From Candidatus Mediterraneibacter pullistercoris (GTDB lineage: Bacteria; Bacillota; Clostridia; Lachnospirales; Lachnospiraceae), in NCBI GenBank assembly GCA_019116885.1, contig DXAU01000058.1, positions 26,282 through 90,281 on the forward strand: a stretch of DNA of 64,000 nt, read 5' to 3'. Positions 45,207 to 54,191 of the stretch are shown piece after piece. Positions within the stretch are counted from its first letter, which is position 1. Each line of letters begins with the position of its first letter. A program made the position numbers and the translations under genes. A model generated the notes under the pieces. That model had not been told where the DNA came from. It saw only the letters and a list, made by a program, of their open reading frames with translations, and ran no database searches.

Positions 45207-46676
45207 ATGGAAAAAAAAGTACTGGCTTTTGATTTCGGCGCTTCCGGCGGCAGGGCGATGTGCGGGACTTTTGACGGAGAGAAGATAACGATCGAGGAAC
45301 TGCACCGTTTTTCTAATGATCCGGTCATTTTAAACGGCACGATGTACTGGGATGTGCTCCGCCTTTTCTTCGAGATTAAGCAGGGGCTTATCAAGGCAAA
45401 GAAATGTGGGAAGATCGAGAGTATCGGAATCGATACGTGGGGTGTGGACTTCGGACTGGTCGACAGCGAGGGCCGTCTGCTCGAGAATCCGGTGCACTAT
45501 CGTGACAGCCGGACAGAAGGCATGCTTGAAGAAAGTTTTAAGATGATCGACAAGCAGAAATTCTATGAGATCACGGGCAACCAGTTCATGGAGATCAATA
45601 CCGCGTTCCAGCTCCTGTATCTTCTCAAGAACAGGAAAGACCTGCTTGACCGCGCGGACAAGATGATCCTGATGCCTGACCTGTTCAACTATTTCCTGAC
45701 AGGAGAGAAGAAAGCGGAGTATTCTATCGCTTCCACAACTCAGCTCCTGGATGCAAGAAAAGGCGAGTGGTCAGATGAAGTCATCGAGGCCCTGAAACTG
45801 CCGAAACATATATTCCCGGAGATTGTTCCCACGGGAACGAAAGTCGGCGAACTGACAGATGAGATCTGTTCAGAGCTGGGACTTGACAAGATCGATGTAA
45901 TGGCTGTCGCAGGACATGATACGCAGTGCGCGCTCGTGGCCGTTCCGGCATCAGAGGAGGACTTTATCTTCCTGAGCTGCGGGACATGGTCGCTTCTCGG
46001 GACAGAGCTTTCCGAGCCGGTCATTAACGACAAATCAGAGTATTACAATATCACCAATGAGGGAGGATATGGCAGAAAAATCTCTTTCCTGAAAAATATT
46101 ATCGGACTGTGGTGCATCCAGGAGAGCCGCCGCCAGTGGATCCGCGAAGGGCAGGAGTACGGTTTCGGAGACCTGGAGATCATGGCCAAGGAAGCTCCGT
46201 CTCTGCGGTGTTTCATTGATCCGGATGCTCCGGAATTTACACCTGCGGGCGATGTGCCGGGGCGTATCCGCGAGTTCTGCAGGAGAACAGGACAGCCTGT
46301 TCCGGAGAGCATCGGGGAAGTGGTCCGCTGCATCAACGAGAGCCTTGCCATGAAATACCGTCATGCAATGGAAGAGATCAGAGATTGCACAGGCAAAGAC
46401 TACCAGACCGTCTACATGGTGGGCGGCGGAACCCAGAGCGCGCTTCTGTGCCAGTTTACAGCAAATGCCTGCGGATGCCGCGTGAGCGCGGGCCCGATCG
46501 AGGCGACGGTGCTTGGAAACGTAGCTCTCCAGCTCATGGCTTCAGGAGATATCAAGTCTCTTGGAGAGGCGAGAGAGATTATTAAACGTTCACAGGATAT
46601 CAAGATATATGAGCCCCAGGGGAACAAGGAACAGTGGGACGAGGCTTATGAGAGATTTAAAAAGATCCTCGTATAG
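45207..46676 (+). CDS. L-fuculokinase / rhamnulokinase family sugar kinase
   Basis: A 489-residue FGGY-type kinase. The N-terminal phosphate-binding segment AFDFGASGGRAMCGTFDG and the IDTWGVDFGLVD motif place it in the rhamnulokinase branch; the C-terminal ATPase half has GGGTQSALLCQFTANA. Sitting between fucI and a sugar importer, with fucU in the same locus, the most likely substrate is L-fuculose, giving L-fuculose 1-phosphate. RhaB-type specificity for rhamnulose is the alternative, but no rhamnose isomerase is present. AAGGAGG precedes the ATG. Confidence 0.85.
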   Translation: MEKKVLAFDFGASGGRAMCGTFDGEKITIEELHRFSNDPVILNGTMYWDVLRLFFEIKQGLIKAKKCGKIESIGIDTWGVDFGLVDSEGRLLENPVHYRDSRTEGMLEESFKMIDKQKFYEITGNQFMEINTAFQLLYLLKNRKDLLDRADKMILMPDLFNYFLTGEKKAEYSIASTTQLLDARKGEWSDEVIEALKLPKHIFPEIVPTGTKVGELTDEICSELGLDKIDVMAVAGHDTQCALVAVPASEEDFIFLSCGTWSLLGTELSEPVINDKSEYYNITNEGGYGRKISFLKNIIGLWCIQESRRQWIREGQEYGFGDLEIMAKEAPSLRCFIDPDAPEFTPAGDVPGRIREFCRRTGQPVPESIGEVVRCINESLAMKYRHAMEEIRDCTGKDYQTVYMVGGGTQSALLCQFTANACGCRVSAGPIEATVLGNVALQLMASGDIKSLGEAREIIKRSQDIKIYEPQGNKEQWDEAYERFKKILV

Positions 46677-46772
46677 ACTTGACTGCCCGGATGGCGTGTG
46701 CTTTAATTATAACAGCACTTACATCAGATGAATGTATAAAAACGGTTTGCCATCTCCCTGAAAGGAGTAAAA

Positions 46773-47771
46773 ATGGCTGCAACGATTCGCGACATCAGAG
46801 ACAGAACCGGTCTGTCCCTGGCGACGATCTCCAAGTATCTCAATGGCGGGAACGTCCTTCCAAGGAACCGGGAACTGATCGAAGAAGCGATCGAAGAACT
46901 TCACTATGAAGTAAACGAGCTGGCAAGAGGACTTGTCACAAACAGGACAAAGACCATAGGGGTTCTTGTCTATGACATCCAGTGCATCTTCATTGGAAAT
47001 ATGCTCCATTATCTGGGGCAGGCTCTTCACGAAAATGGATACGGGATGCTGATCTGCGATTCCTGCAATGATGCGGAGATCGAGGAGAAGAACCTTCAGT
47101 TCCTGCTGAGCAGGAAAGTGGACGGCATCCTTGTCTTCGCCGTCAGTCTGGAGGGGAGATTCCTGGCGGCTGCGAAGAAAGCGGAAGTACCGGTAGTGCT
47201 CCTTGACCGTGCGTTTCGCAATGAAGAGTTCGACTGCATCGAGATTGACAACAGAGCGGCGATGCTCCGGGCGGCAAACAAACTGATAACCTGCGGGCAC
47301 CGCAGGATCGGACTTATCGCATCCAATATCGAGTATACCGGGATGGAGCGCATGAAAGGTTTTTCGGATGCGCTGACTGACGCCGGGCTCACGGTTCCGG
47401 AAGAGTACTGCGTATACGGGAAACACTCTTTTGAGCTGGGATACCAGGGCATGAGACGGCTTTTGGAGCTTCCCTCTCCCCCAACTGCAGTGATTCTCAG
47501 CAACTATGACACTACACTTGGCGGGATTATGGCGGTGAACGAGTCAAGGTTTTCCTGTCCGGGGGATATCTCGATCATTGGGTTTGACGACCTTCTCATG
47601 TCAAAGGTGATTCGGCCGAGACTCTGGACCATTGCGCAGCCTATGCGGGAAATGTCGGAAAGAGCGGTTGAATTGCTTCTGAAACGCATCTCGCATCAGG
47701 AAAAAGGCGGTCCTTTAAGGATAAGTTTCAGCGCTGGAATAAGAGAAGGGGACTCGATCAGGAAACTTTAA
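46773..47771 (+). CDS. LacI-family transcriptional regulator
   Basis: A 332-residue repressor with an N-terminal LacI helix-turn-helix (ATIRDIRDRTGLSLATISKYLNG), a hinge helix (EVNELARGLVTNRTK) and a periplasmic-binding-protein-like sugar-sensing domain (IGVLVYDIQ through the C-terminus). It lies directly upstream of the ABC importer operon, where two LacI-type palindromes flank the promoter, so it most likely represses that operon and is released by the imported sugar or its phosphate. AAAGGAG precedes the ATG. A partial half-site AACGGTTTGCC sits just upstream of its own start. Confidence 0.92.
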   Translation: MAATIRDIRDRTGLSLATISKYLNGGNVLPRNRELIEEAIEELHYEVNELARGLVTNRTKTIGVLVYDIQCIFIGNMLHYLGQALHENGYGMLICDSCNDAEIEEKNLQFLLSRKVDGILVFAVSLEGRFLAAAKKAEVPVVLLDRAFRNEEFDCIEIDNRAAMLRAANKLITCGHRRIGLIASNIEYTGMERMKGFSDALTDAGLTVPEEYCVYGKHSFELGYQGMRRLLELPSPPTAVILSNYDTTLGGIMAVNESRFSCPGDISIIGFDDLLMSKVIRPRLWTIAQPMREMSERAVELLLKRISHQEKGGPLRISFSAGIREGDSIRKL

Positions 47772-47846
47772 AATTTTGTGCGACATATACAAAAAGCAAG
47801 TGAAAAATCTTAGAAAACAGCCGCTGATTTAGTCAAAATAATGAAA

Positions 47847-47860
47847 GCGAACCGGTTCGC
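47847..47860. promoter_or_regulatory. LacI-type operator O1
   Basis: GCGAACCGGTTCGC is a perfect 14-base palindrome with the central CG step typical of LacI-family sites, located 22 bases upstream of the -35 box. The 314-base gap between lacI and the permease holds this site, the promoter, a second site and a long leader. Confidence 0.8.
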
Positions 47861-47881
47861 CCTTTTAAAAGTTTGGTTTTG

Positions 47882-47910
47882 TTGACAAAGGATGTCCGCA
47901 GTTGTATAAT
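47882..47910 (+). promoter_or_regulatory. Consensus promoter of the sugar ABC importer operon
   Basis: TTGACA (47882-47887), exactly 17 bases, TATAAT (47905-47910): a full-consensus sigma-A promoter, so repression must be strong for it to be regulated. The leader to the start codon is about 170 bases. Confidence 0.9.
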
Positions 47911-47987
47911 TTGACCATACGGGTACTTCGCATATGAAATAAATGTAAAAAATACCCGAAAGACACAGACCAAATACATAGGGAAAA

Positions 47988-48001
47988 GCGAACCGTTACG
48001 C
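47988..48001. promoter_or_regulatory. LacI-type operator O2
   Basis: GCGAACCGTTACGC matches O1 with one broken pair and lies about 75 bases after the expected transcription start. Its centre is 141 bases from that of O1. Confidence 0.7.
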
Positions 48002-48085
48002 GAAATGAGGAATGGGGGAAACATTATTCAATGAGACGCCATGAATCATAACAAGTCATCTAAGCAAAAGATGGGAGGAAGAAAA

Positions 48086-49060
48086 GTGGAAAGTATCAAA
48101 CAAAATCCTTTAGTTAAAAAGGTGGGATTTAACAGGATCGTGCTGTGCATCGTTCTGCTCCTGATGTACGCTCTGTTCTGTATCCTGACAAATGGAGCCT
48201 TTGTGGGATCACGTCGTATCCTCAGCGCTCTGAACTATGCGTACTTCCTGGGATTTTTATCGCTGGCAGTTACGTTCGTGATCGCTACAGGAGGAATCGA
48301 CTTCTCCATTGGACCGGTCATGTTCTGCTGTGCGCTGATCGCAGGATTCAGCTTTACTGTAAATGGCATTCCGATGCCGGCAGCGCTTGTGATCAGTCTT
48401 GTAGTAGGCGTTGTCTTCGGTATCTTTAATGGATACCTTGTGGCATACTGGGACGTGCCGTCATTCATTACATCGATCGCGAGTATGAATATTGCCAAGG
48501 GAGTTGCTTCGGTATTCACAAGGACACAGTCCGTGAGCTGGCCGCAGTCCGGCGCTGACGGCGGATGGTTCAGGAACATTGTCAGCGTGGGAGACATCCC
48601 GATGGGACTGATCATCCTCCTTGCAGTGGCAGTTGTCTGTGCAATTATACTTAACAAGACAAAGATGGGACGCTATATCCTTTCTCTTGGAAGCAACAAA
48701 GAAGCGGTCAGGCTTTCCGGTGTCAACGTAAGGAAATGGGAGATGTCCGCATATGTGCTCTGCGGTCTTCTGGTTGGTATATCAGCGCTCTTCTATGTGG
48801 GAGCCTACACAACAGTTCAGCCCGGATACGGCGATCAGTACAACAATGAAGCGATCGCGGGCTGTGTAATGGGTGGAACGTCAATGGCCGGCGGCCTTGC
48901 TTCGATCAGCGGTACGATCATAGGTGTATTCATCATCTCTCTTCTGCAGGAAGGGATCATGGCTCTTGGCCTGGATAAGAACTTACAGCTTATCATCACA
49001 GGACTCATCGTTATTGTTGCGGTATTTGCTGACGTTGTCGCGAGACGCAGAAAGAATTAA
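48086..49060 (+). CDS. Sugar ABC transporter permease 1 (RbsC/AraH-like)
   Basis: A 324-residue inner-membrane permease with about nine hydrophobic segments. The family signature is near ATGGIDFSIGPVM and the C-terminal GCVMGGTSMAGGLASISGTIIGV, which contacts the ATPase. An ATG 15 codons earlier exists, but GGGAGG seven bases before this GTG favours the shorter form. It is the first gene of the operon under the LacI sites and shares about half its residues with the second permease, so the two probably form a heterodimeric channel. Confidence 0.9.
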   Translation: MESIKQNPLVKKVGFNRIVLCIVLLLMYALFCILTNGAFVGSRRILSALNYAYFLGFLSLAVTFVIATGGIDFSIGPVMFCCALIAGFSFTVNGIPMPAALVISLVVGVVFGIFNGYLVAYWDVPSFITSIASMNIAKGVASVFTRTQSVSWPQSGADGGWFRNIVSVGDIPMGLIILLAVAVVCAIILNKTKMGRYILSLGSNKEAVRLSGVNVRKWEMSAYVLCGLLVGISALFYVGAYTTVQPGYGDQYNNEAIAGCVMGGTSMAGGLASISGTIIGVFIISLLQEGIMALGLDKNLQLIITGLIVIVAVFADVVARRRKN

Positions 49061-49113
49061 TGGCGAGACACGAAAATCAGAAAGTGTGAGTGAGAAAGGC
49101 AAGGGTAAAGAAT

Positions 49114-50610
49114 ATGGGCGAAGTTATATTAACAATGAAAGGGATCGACAAATCTTTCCCGGGCGTTCATGCATTGGATCATGTGGATCTGGAAGTGAAA
49201 AAAGGCGAAGTACATGCGCTCATGGGAGAGAATGGCGCCGGAAAGTCAACACTGATGAAAGTGCTGACAGGTATCTATAAGAAAGATTCCGGAACGATTA
49301 CATATGAAGGAAAAGAAGTAGAATTTCATAACACACGTGAAGCACAGGATGCAGGAATTGTAATCGTGCATCAGGAGCTCAATATGCTTGGTCATCTGAC
49401 AGTTGCACAGAATATCTTCATCGGAAGAGAGTTTAAAAAAGGTATTCGCATAGACGACAAGAAGATGAATGAAGAAGCAAGGAAACTGTTCGACAGGATG
49501 CACATTGACATCGATCCCAGGGAGACGATGAGCAAGCTGACGGTCGGAAAACAGCAGATGTGCGAGATTGCAAAAGCGATCTCTCATCAGGCAAAGGTCA
49601 TCGTCTTCGACGAGCCGTCGGCGGCGCTGACAGAGGCTGAGATCGAGGAGCTTTTCAAGATTATCCGCGATCTCCGTGACCAGGGACTTGGCATTATCTA
49701 TATCTCTCACCGTATGGATGAGATTAAGGTCATTACGGACCGTGTTACAGTCATGCGTGACGGTGCGTATGTGGGAACTCTGATCACAGAGGAGTCCACG
49801 AAAGACGATATCATTAATATGATGGTAGGACGTGTCATCTATGAGGATCCGAAGACGAAGAACATGACGCCTCCGGGATCACCGGTCGTACTGAAGGTAG
49901 AACATCTCAATGCCGGCAAGATGGTACAAGATGTAAGCTTCGAGCTGCACAAGGGTGAAGTGCTTGGATTCTCCGGACTGATGGGCGCCGGACGTACGGA
50001 GACAATGAGAGCTTTGTTCGGAGCAGATCCGATCGACAGCGGAGACATCTATGTCAACGGCCAAAAAGTCGTCATCAGGAGTCCGCAGGATGCGGTAAAA
50101 TACGGTATTGGATATCTGTCAGAGGACAGGAAGAGATACGGTATCGTAGTTCAGAAGACTGTTGCAGAGAACACGACGATGGCAGATTTGGACGAGTTCT
50201 CTAACGGCCCGTTCATCAACAAGAAGAAAGAGAAAGAAGTTGCCGAGAAATTTGTAGAATCTCTTGCGACCAAGACACCGAGCGTAGACCAGCTCGTCGT
50301 GAACCTGTCGGGTGGTAACCAGCAGAAAGTCGTTATTGCAAAATGGCTGACAAAAAACTGTGACATCCTGATCTTTGACGAGCCGACAAGGGGTATCGAC
50401 GTCGGTGCAAAGAACGAGATCTATAAGCTGATGAACCAGCTTGCGGCAGAAGGCAAAGCCATTATAATGGTTTCCTCTGAGATGACCGAGATCTTACGTA
50501 TGAGCGACAGGATTGTCGTTATGTGTGAAGGTAAGAAGACCGGTGAGCTGGATATTTCCGAAGCTACACAGGAAAATATCATGAACATGGCTACGAGAGA
50601 GATAAGTTAG
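49114..50610 (+). CDS. Sugar ABC transporter ATP-binding protein, duplicated (RbsA/MglA-like)
   Basis: A 498-residue cytoplasmic ATPase made of two fused ABC domains. The first has Walker A GENGAGKST and Walker B VIVFDEPSAAL; its signature reads KLTVGKQQM rather than LSGGQ, as often in RbsA-type proteins. The second half keeps LSGGNQQKV and ILIFDEPTRGIDVG, but its Walker A is degenerate (GLMGAGRTETMR). This asymmetry is normal for the ribose/galactose class. An alternative GTG start eight codons earlier is possible. It lies between two permease genes. Confidence 0.93.
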   Translation: MGEVILTMKGIDKSFPGVHALDHVDLEVKKGEVHALMGENGAGKSTLMKVLTGIYKKDSGTITYEGKEVEFHNTREAQDAGIVIVHQELNMLGHLTVAQNIFIGREFKKGIRIDDKKMNEEARKLFDRMHIDIDPRETMSKLTVGKQQMCEIAKAISHQAKVIVFDEPSAALTEAEIEELFKIIRDLRDQGLGIIYISHRMDEIKVITDRVTVMRDGAYVGTLITEESTKDDIINMMVGRVIYEDPKTKNMTPPGSPVVLKVEHLNAGKMVQDVSFELHKGEVLGFSGLMGAGRTETMRALFGADPIDSGDIYVNGQKVVIRSPQDAVKYGIGYLSEDRKRYGIVVQKTVAENTTMADLDEFSNGPFINKKKEKEVAEKFVESLATKTPSVDQLVVNLSGGNQQKVVIAKWLTKNCDILIFDEPTRGIDVGAKNEIYKLMNQLAAEGKAIIMVSSEMTEILRMSDRIVVMCEGKKTGELDISEATQENIMNMATREIS

Positions 50611-50623
50611 GGAGGAAAACGTG

Positions 50624-51634
50624 ATGGCAAATAAAACAGCAAGTAAGACGGCCGGCACGAATAAGTCGTTCATTGACAGAATGGGTGGACAGAAATTTAT
50701 CGTCCTTATCATCGTCATTGCAATGTTTATCTTTTTCAGTGCAATGAGCCCTCAGTTTAGAAAATATACAACAGTAGTAAGTATTCTGGATTATTCCTAT
50801 TACATCGCATTGATGGCGATCGGAGTTACATTCCCACTGCTGACAGCAGGTGTTGATCTTTCGATCGGTACAGGACTTATCTGTTACTCTCTGATCGGCG
50901 GATACCTGATTGTGCATCAGGGATGGCCGGTAGCGGCAGGTATGCTTGTAACAGTCCTGCTTGGAGTTGCATTTGGTGTGATTAATGGATGTCTGGTAGC
51001 TCTGATGGATCTTCCTGCCTTCCTGGCAACCTTGTGTACCTGTATGATTACCCGAGGGTTTGGAGCTATGGTTGTAGGCGGTTACGGAATCCCATGGCCG
51101 ACGGCTGCAGCACCGGGCGGATGGTTCAGAAGCATTTTTAAGATTCAGATCGGCGGACAGAATATCCCTATTGGATTCCTTTGGATCATTCTTCTTGTCA
51201 TTGTGATGAGCTTTGTGCTCAACCACACAAAGATGGGACGTTACACACGGGCGATCGGAAGCAACAAAGAAGCAACGAAACTTTCCGGAGTCAATGTAAA
51301 GTTCTACCATGTTATGGCTTATGTGATCTGCGGATTATTTGCAGGACTTGCAGCAATCGCTTATTCGGCAATTTTCGCAACAGTGCAGCCGGGAAGCGGC
51401 GCAGGATTCGAGCTTGACGCGATCGGCGGCGCAATCGTAGGCGGCACGTCAATGACAGGAGCCGTAGGAAGCATAACAGGCACACTGATCGGTGTATTCG
51501 TTATCTGTCTTCTGAAGACGGGACTTCCGTTCATCGGACTGACAGCGAACTGGCAGCAGATTATCACAGGTTTTGTGCTGATCGCAGCGGTACTGTTCGA
51601 TATCCTGAAGAGGAAGAGAGAAGCAGGCAAATAA
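50624..51634 (+). CDS. Sugar ABC transporter permease 2 (RbsC/AraH-like)
   Basis: A 336-residue permease, paralogue of the first: the TAGVDLSIGTGLICY segment and GGAIVGGTSMTGAVGSITGTLIGV at the C-terminal side correspond. GGGAGG precedes it; a GTG one codon upstream is an equal alternative. Two distinct permeases with one double ATPase is less usual than the single homodimeric permease of the ribose class. Confidence 0.9.
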   Translation: MANKTASKTAGTNKSFIDRMGGQKFIVLIIVIAMFIFFSAMSPQFRKYTTVVSILDYSYYIALMAIGVTFPLLTAGVDLSIGTGLICYSLIGGYLIVHQGWPVAAGMLVTVLLGVAFGVINGCLVALMDLPAFLATLCTCMITRGFGAMVVGGYGIPWPTAAAPGGWFRSIFKIQIGGQNIPIGFLWIILLVIVMSFVLNHTKMGRYTRAIGSNKEATKLSGVNVKFYHVMAYVICGLFAGLAAIAYSAIFATVQPGSGAGFELDAIGGAIVGGTSMTGAVGSITGTLIGVFVICLLKTGLPFIGLTANWQQIITGFVLIAAVLFDILKRKREAGK

Positions 51635-51871
51635 TATTTTATCTCATTGATAGATAACGGCCGGAATCTGTTTAAGCTGAACAGAGCGACTGACGGCTGT
51701 TACTATAGAAACCAAATCAAAAAGGCGGGCCATGCCGTAAAGATCGGCATACTGACGTACATACTCGGCGGATGTATGAGTATATGCACGGTATTCGTAC
51801 AGAAACATGTGTACCAGGAAACGCTTATCTTTTAAAAATGGCCGAAAAATTATTTCAGGAGGATATGAAAT

Positions 51872-53002
51872 ATGAAAAAGAAAGTATTAGCAGTATTACT
51901 CGGCGGATGTATGGTAGCCGGACTCTTAGCTGGATGCGGCGGCGGAAACAACGGCGGTGGAAGCGATTCCTCTGCAGACTCTTCATCAGACGGCGCTTCT
52001 TCAGGCGGCGGAGACTATCACTTTGAAGTTGTAGTTAAGAGTTTCCAGTCCACATACTGGCAGGCAGCTATCCAGGGAATCGACGCAGCAGTTGAGGAAC
52101 TGGGAGTAACTGTAAACACAACAGGACCGAACGCTGAGTCTGATATTGCTGACCAGGTTAACATGCTGAACAACGCAATCAGCCAGAACCCGGATGGTAT
52201 CGCTCTTGCAGCTAACGACCAGAGCGCTGTTCTTGATTCACTTCAGGATGCGCTTGACGCTGAAATCCCGGTAGTATGCTTCGATACAGGTGTGCCGGAA
52301 GCTCCGGAAGGATCTGTTATCGCTACGATCGCTACAGACAATGAGTCTGCAGGTGCTGTTGCAGCAGAGAATATGTATGAAGTAATCAAAGACTACATTG
52401 CAAACGCAACAGAGCCGGTAAGAATCGGTGAAGTTAACCAGGATGCTACATCAGCTAACATTTCCGGACGTGGTATGGGATTCATCAACAAGATGAAAGA
52501 GCTTGTTGAGGCTGACGGAAAGACAGTTGCAGTTATCGGTAACCAGTACTATGTAGATCAGGTAGAGAACAATGGTGACGAGGCATCAGCTGACGTTATC
52601 ATCGAAGTAGCAGTACCGGCTCAGACAACAGTTGAGCTGTCCGCTACAGAGGCTTCCAATATCATGAACAAAGAAGACACAATCGCTATCTTCGGTTCTA
52701 ACCAGGTTACAGCAGAGGGTGTCCTCACAGCTAACCAGAACCTGAGCGTACTTGCAGCTACTCCGGAAGAGGGTATCGTAGGTGTTGGTTTCGACGCTGG
52801 TGCTACTCTGAAAGCAGCTGTTGCTGACGGAACACTCATCGGTGCAGTTACACAGGCTCCTGTTGATCAGGGTAACCTTGCAATCCACGCACTGTATGAC
52901 TACTGCGAAGGCGAGACTGTAGAAGACATCGCTACAGACAGCTACTGGTATGATGCAGAGAACATGGAAGAAGCAGACATCGCTCCTAACCTGTATGACT
53001 AA
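51872..53002 (+). CDS. Sugar-binding lipoprotein of the ABC importer
   Basis: A 376-residue binding protein. The signal peptide ends in the lipobox LLAGC (cysteine at about residue 22), the lipidation site used by Lgt; a Gly/Ser/Asp-rich linker follows, then a type I periplasmic-binding fold (FEVVVKSFQSTYWQAAIQGID, GIALAANDQSAV, GVGFDAGATLKAAVADG). It binds the sugar outside the membrane and delivers it to the permeases. Codon use is adapted to high expression. The 237-base gap before it holds a small hairpin (ATGCCG/CGGCAT near 51733-51752) but no clear gene. Confidence 0.93.
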   Translation: MKKKVLAVLLGGCMVAGLLAGCGGGNNGGGSDSSADSSSDGASSGGGDYHFEVVVKSFQSTYWQAAIQGIDAAVEELGVTVNTTGPNAESDIADQVNMLNNAISQNPDGIALAANDQSAVLDSLQDALDAEIPVVCFDTGVPEAPEGSVIATIATDNESAGAVAAENMYEVIKDYIANATEPVRIGEVNQDATSANISGRGMGFINKMKELVEADGKTVAVIGNQYYVDQVENNGDEASADVIIEVAVPAQTTVELSATEASNIMNKEDTIAIFGSNQVTAEGVLTANQNLSVLAATPEEGIVGVGFDAGATLKAAVADGTLIGAVTQAPVDQGNLAIHALYDYCEGETVEDIATDSYWYDAENMEEADIAPNLYD

Positions 53003-53088
53003 TCTGCAAAAAGTATCTTAAAACTGATAGTCATCTTAATTCAAACGTGCATATAGGCAGCTGTGCTGTATGACAGAGGCCTGAATAT

Positions 53089-53119
53089 AAAGGAATCGGG
53101 AAATTCCCGGTTCCTTTTT
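53089..53119 (+). terminator. Rho-independent terminator after the binding protein
   Basis: AAAGGAATCGGGAA (53089-53102) pairs with TTCCCGGTTCCTTT (53104-53117) with one G-T wobble; the 3' side runs into five T. Confidence 0.85.
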
Positions 53120-53184
53120 AAAAGAAAAAATATTATAATAAAGGAAATAACGGTAAGTCAAGGAACAGATAAGGAGGATATAAG

Positions 53185-53625
53185 ATGTTAAAGGGAATCC
53201 CAAAGATATTATCACCGGAACTTCTGAAAGTATTGTCAGAGATGGGACACAGCGACAGGCTTGTCATTTCCGACGGCAACTTTCCAGCAGAATCAATGGG
53301 AAAGGATGCAATTGTGATCCGATGCGACGGACATGGCGTACCGGAGCTACTTGATGCGATTCTTCAGGTATTTCCACTTGATACATATGTAGAACATCCG
53401 GTAAATCTCATGGAAGTAATGCCGGGTGATGATGTGGAGACTCCGATCTGGGATACATACAAGGAGATTATCCGCAAGTATGATGACAGAGGAGATGCCG
53501 TAGTAGGAAATATCGAGAGATTTGCTTTCTATGAAGAGGCGAAAAAAGTCTATGCGATCATAGCGACAGGAGAATCTGCTCTCTATGCGAATATCATGCT
53601 TCAGAAAGGCGTAGTTACTGACTGA
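53185..53625 (+). CDS. fucU: L-fucose mutarotase (RbsD/FucU family)
   Basis: A 146-residue mutarotase that interconverts alpha and beta anomers of L-fucose, speeding supply to FucI. Family motifs are LLKVLSEMGHSDRLVISDGNFPAES with the conserved His and Asp, and GESALYANIMLQKGV at the C-terminus. The FucU assignment over RbsD (D-ribose pyranase) rests on the C-terminal region and on fucI in the same locus. AAGGAGG precedes the ATG; the terminator upstream implies its own promoter or readthrough. Confidence 0.9.
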   Translation: MLKGIPKILSPELLKVLSEMGHSDRLVISDGNFPAESMGKDAIVIRCDGHGVPELLDAILQVFPLDTYVEHPVNLMEVMPGDDVETPIWDTYKEIIRKYDDRGDAVVGNIERFAFYEEAKKVYAIIATGESALYANIMLQKGVVTD

Positions 53626-53673
53626 TCTTACAGAGCAGACGATCACAGAAAGACGAAAAACGGAGGATGCCAA

Positions 53674-54117
53674 ATGCTGGATCATGTAGAAACTGTTTTT
53701 GAAGAGATGAAGCCCATGATGAAGAAGCTCAAGAAAAAGACCTATGAGACAAACATGGAAGAATTTCTTGAAAAACACGGCCATTATTTTTACGAAATGA
53801 CAGATCACGTCGGGAATGTGGACGATAAATCAGCAGCGGCTGACGAGCTCGCCCGGACGTTTACGGAGAAAGTGGAGAAAGCATACATCTCGCCGAAAAA
53901 GGGAAGGATAGAGCCGGTTGTGCAGCTTGATCTGAATTTCTTTATGATCTACTATATCTTCCCTGCTATTCTTAAGACGGAGCATGAGGATGCGAGGCTG
54001 GTCACCGACCATCTGCGGGATGAGTGGAACCGCCGGTTTAAGGACAGCAACATCCAGTACACCGATTATGACTCGCTCTATGCATCATTTCGCGAGAAGA
54101 TCTTCGGGATATTCTGA
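53674..54117 (+). CDS. Unknown soluble protein, 147 residues
   Basis: I do not recognise this protein. It is charged, mostly helical and has no signal peptide or membrane helix. A basic N-terminal stretch (MKPMMKKLKKKTYE) is followed by HGHYFYEMTDHVGN, an aromatic hydrophobic core segment (VVQLDLNFFMIYYIFPAIL) and a C-terminal acidic/aromatic end (FREKIFGIF). Histidines and acidic residues are spread through it, but no metal motif is clear. It follows fucU by 48 bases with GGAGG before the ATG, so it may be co-transcribed with fucU, or it may belong to the secG side. Confidence 0.6.
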   Translation: MLDHVETVFEEMKPMMKKLKKKTYETNMEEFLEKHGHYFYEMTDHVGNVDDKSAAADELARTFTEKVEKAYISPKKGRIEPVVQLDLNFFMIYYIFPAILKTEHEDARLVTDHLRDEWNRRFKDSNIQYTDYDSLYASFREKIFGIF

Positions 54118-54131
54118 GGTTGTAATTCTGC

Positions 54132-54160
54132 TTGCAAAGCGCGGACAACTATGATAGAAT
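54132..54160 (+). promoter_or_regulatory. Promoter of secG
   Basis: TTGCAA (54132-54137), 17 bases, TAGAAT (54155-54160), 32 bases before the secG start. Confidence 0.65.
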
Positions 54161-54191
54161 GATTTTGGTTTATCCGCAGGAGGTGTAGGTA

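Noticed and set aside
47841..47860. CcpA cre site
   Set aside because: The left part TGAAAGCG fits cre, but the right half does not; the symmetric GCGAACCGGTTCGC explains the site better as a local LacI operator.
51647..51835. 62-codon frame in the gap before the binding lipoprotein
   Set aside because: No ribosome site, odd composition, and no protein-like features; the gap looks like leader sequence with a small hairpin.
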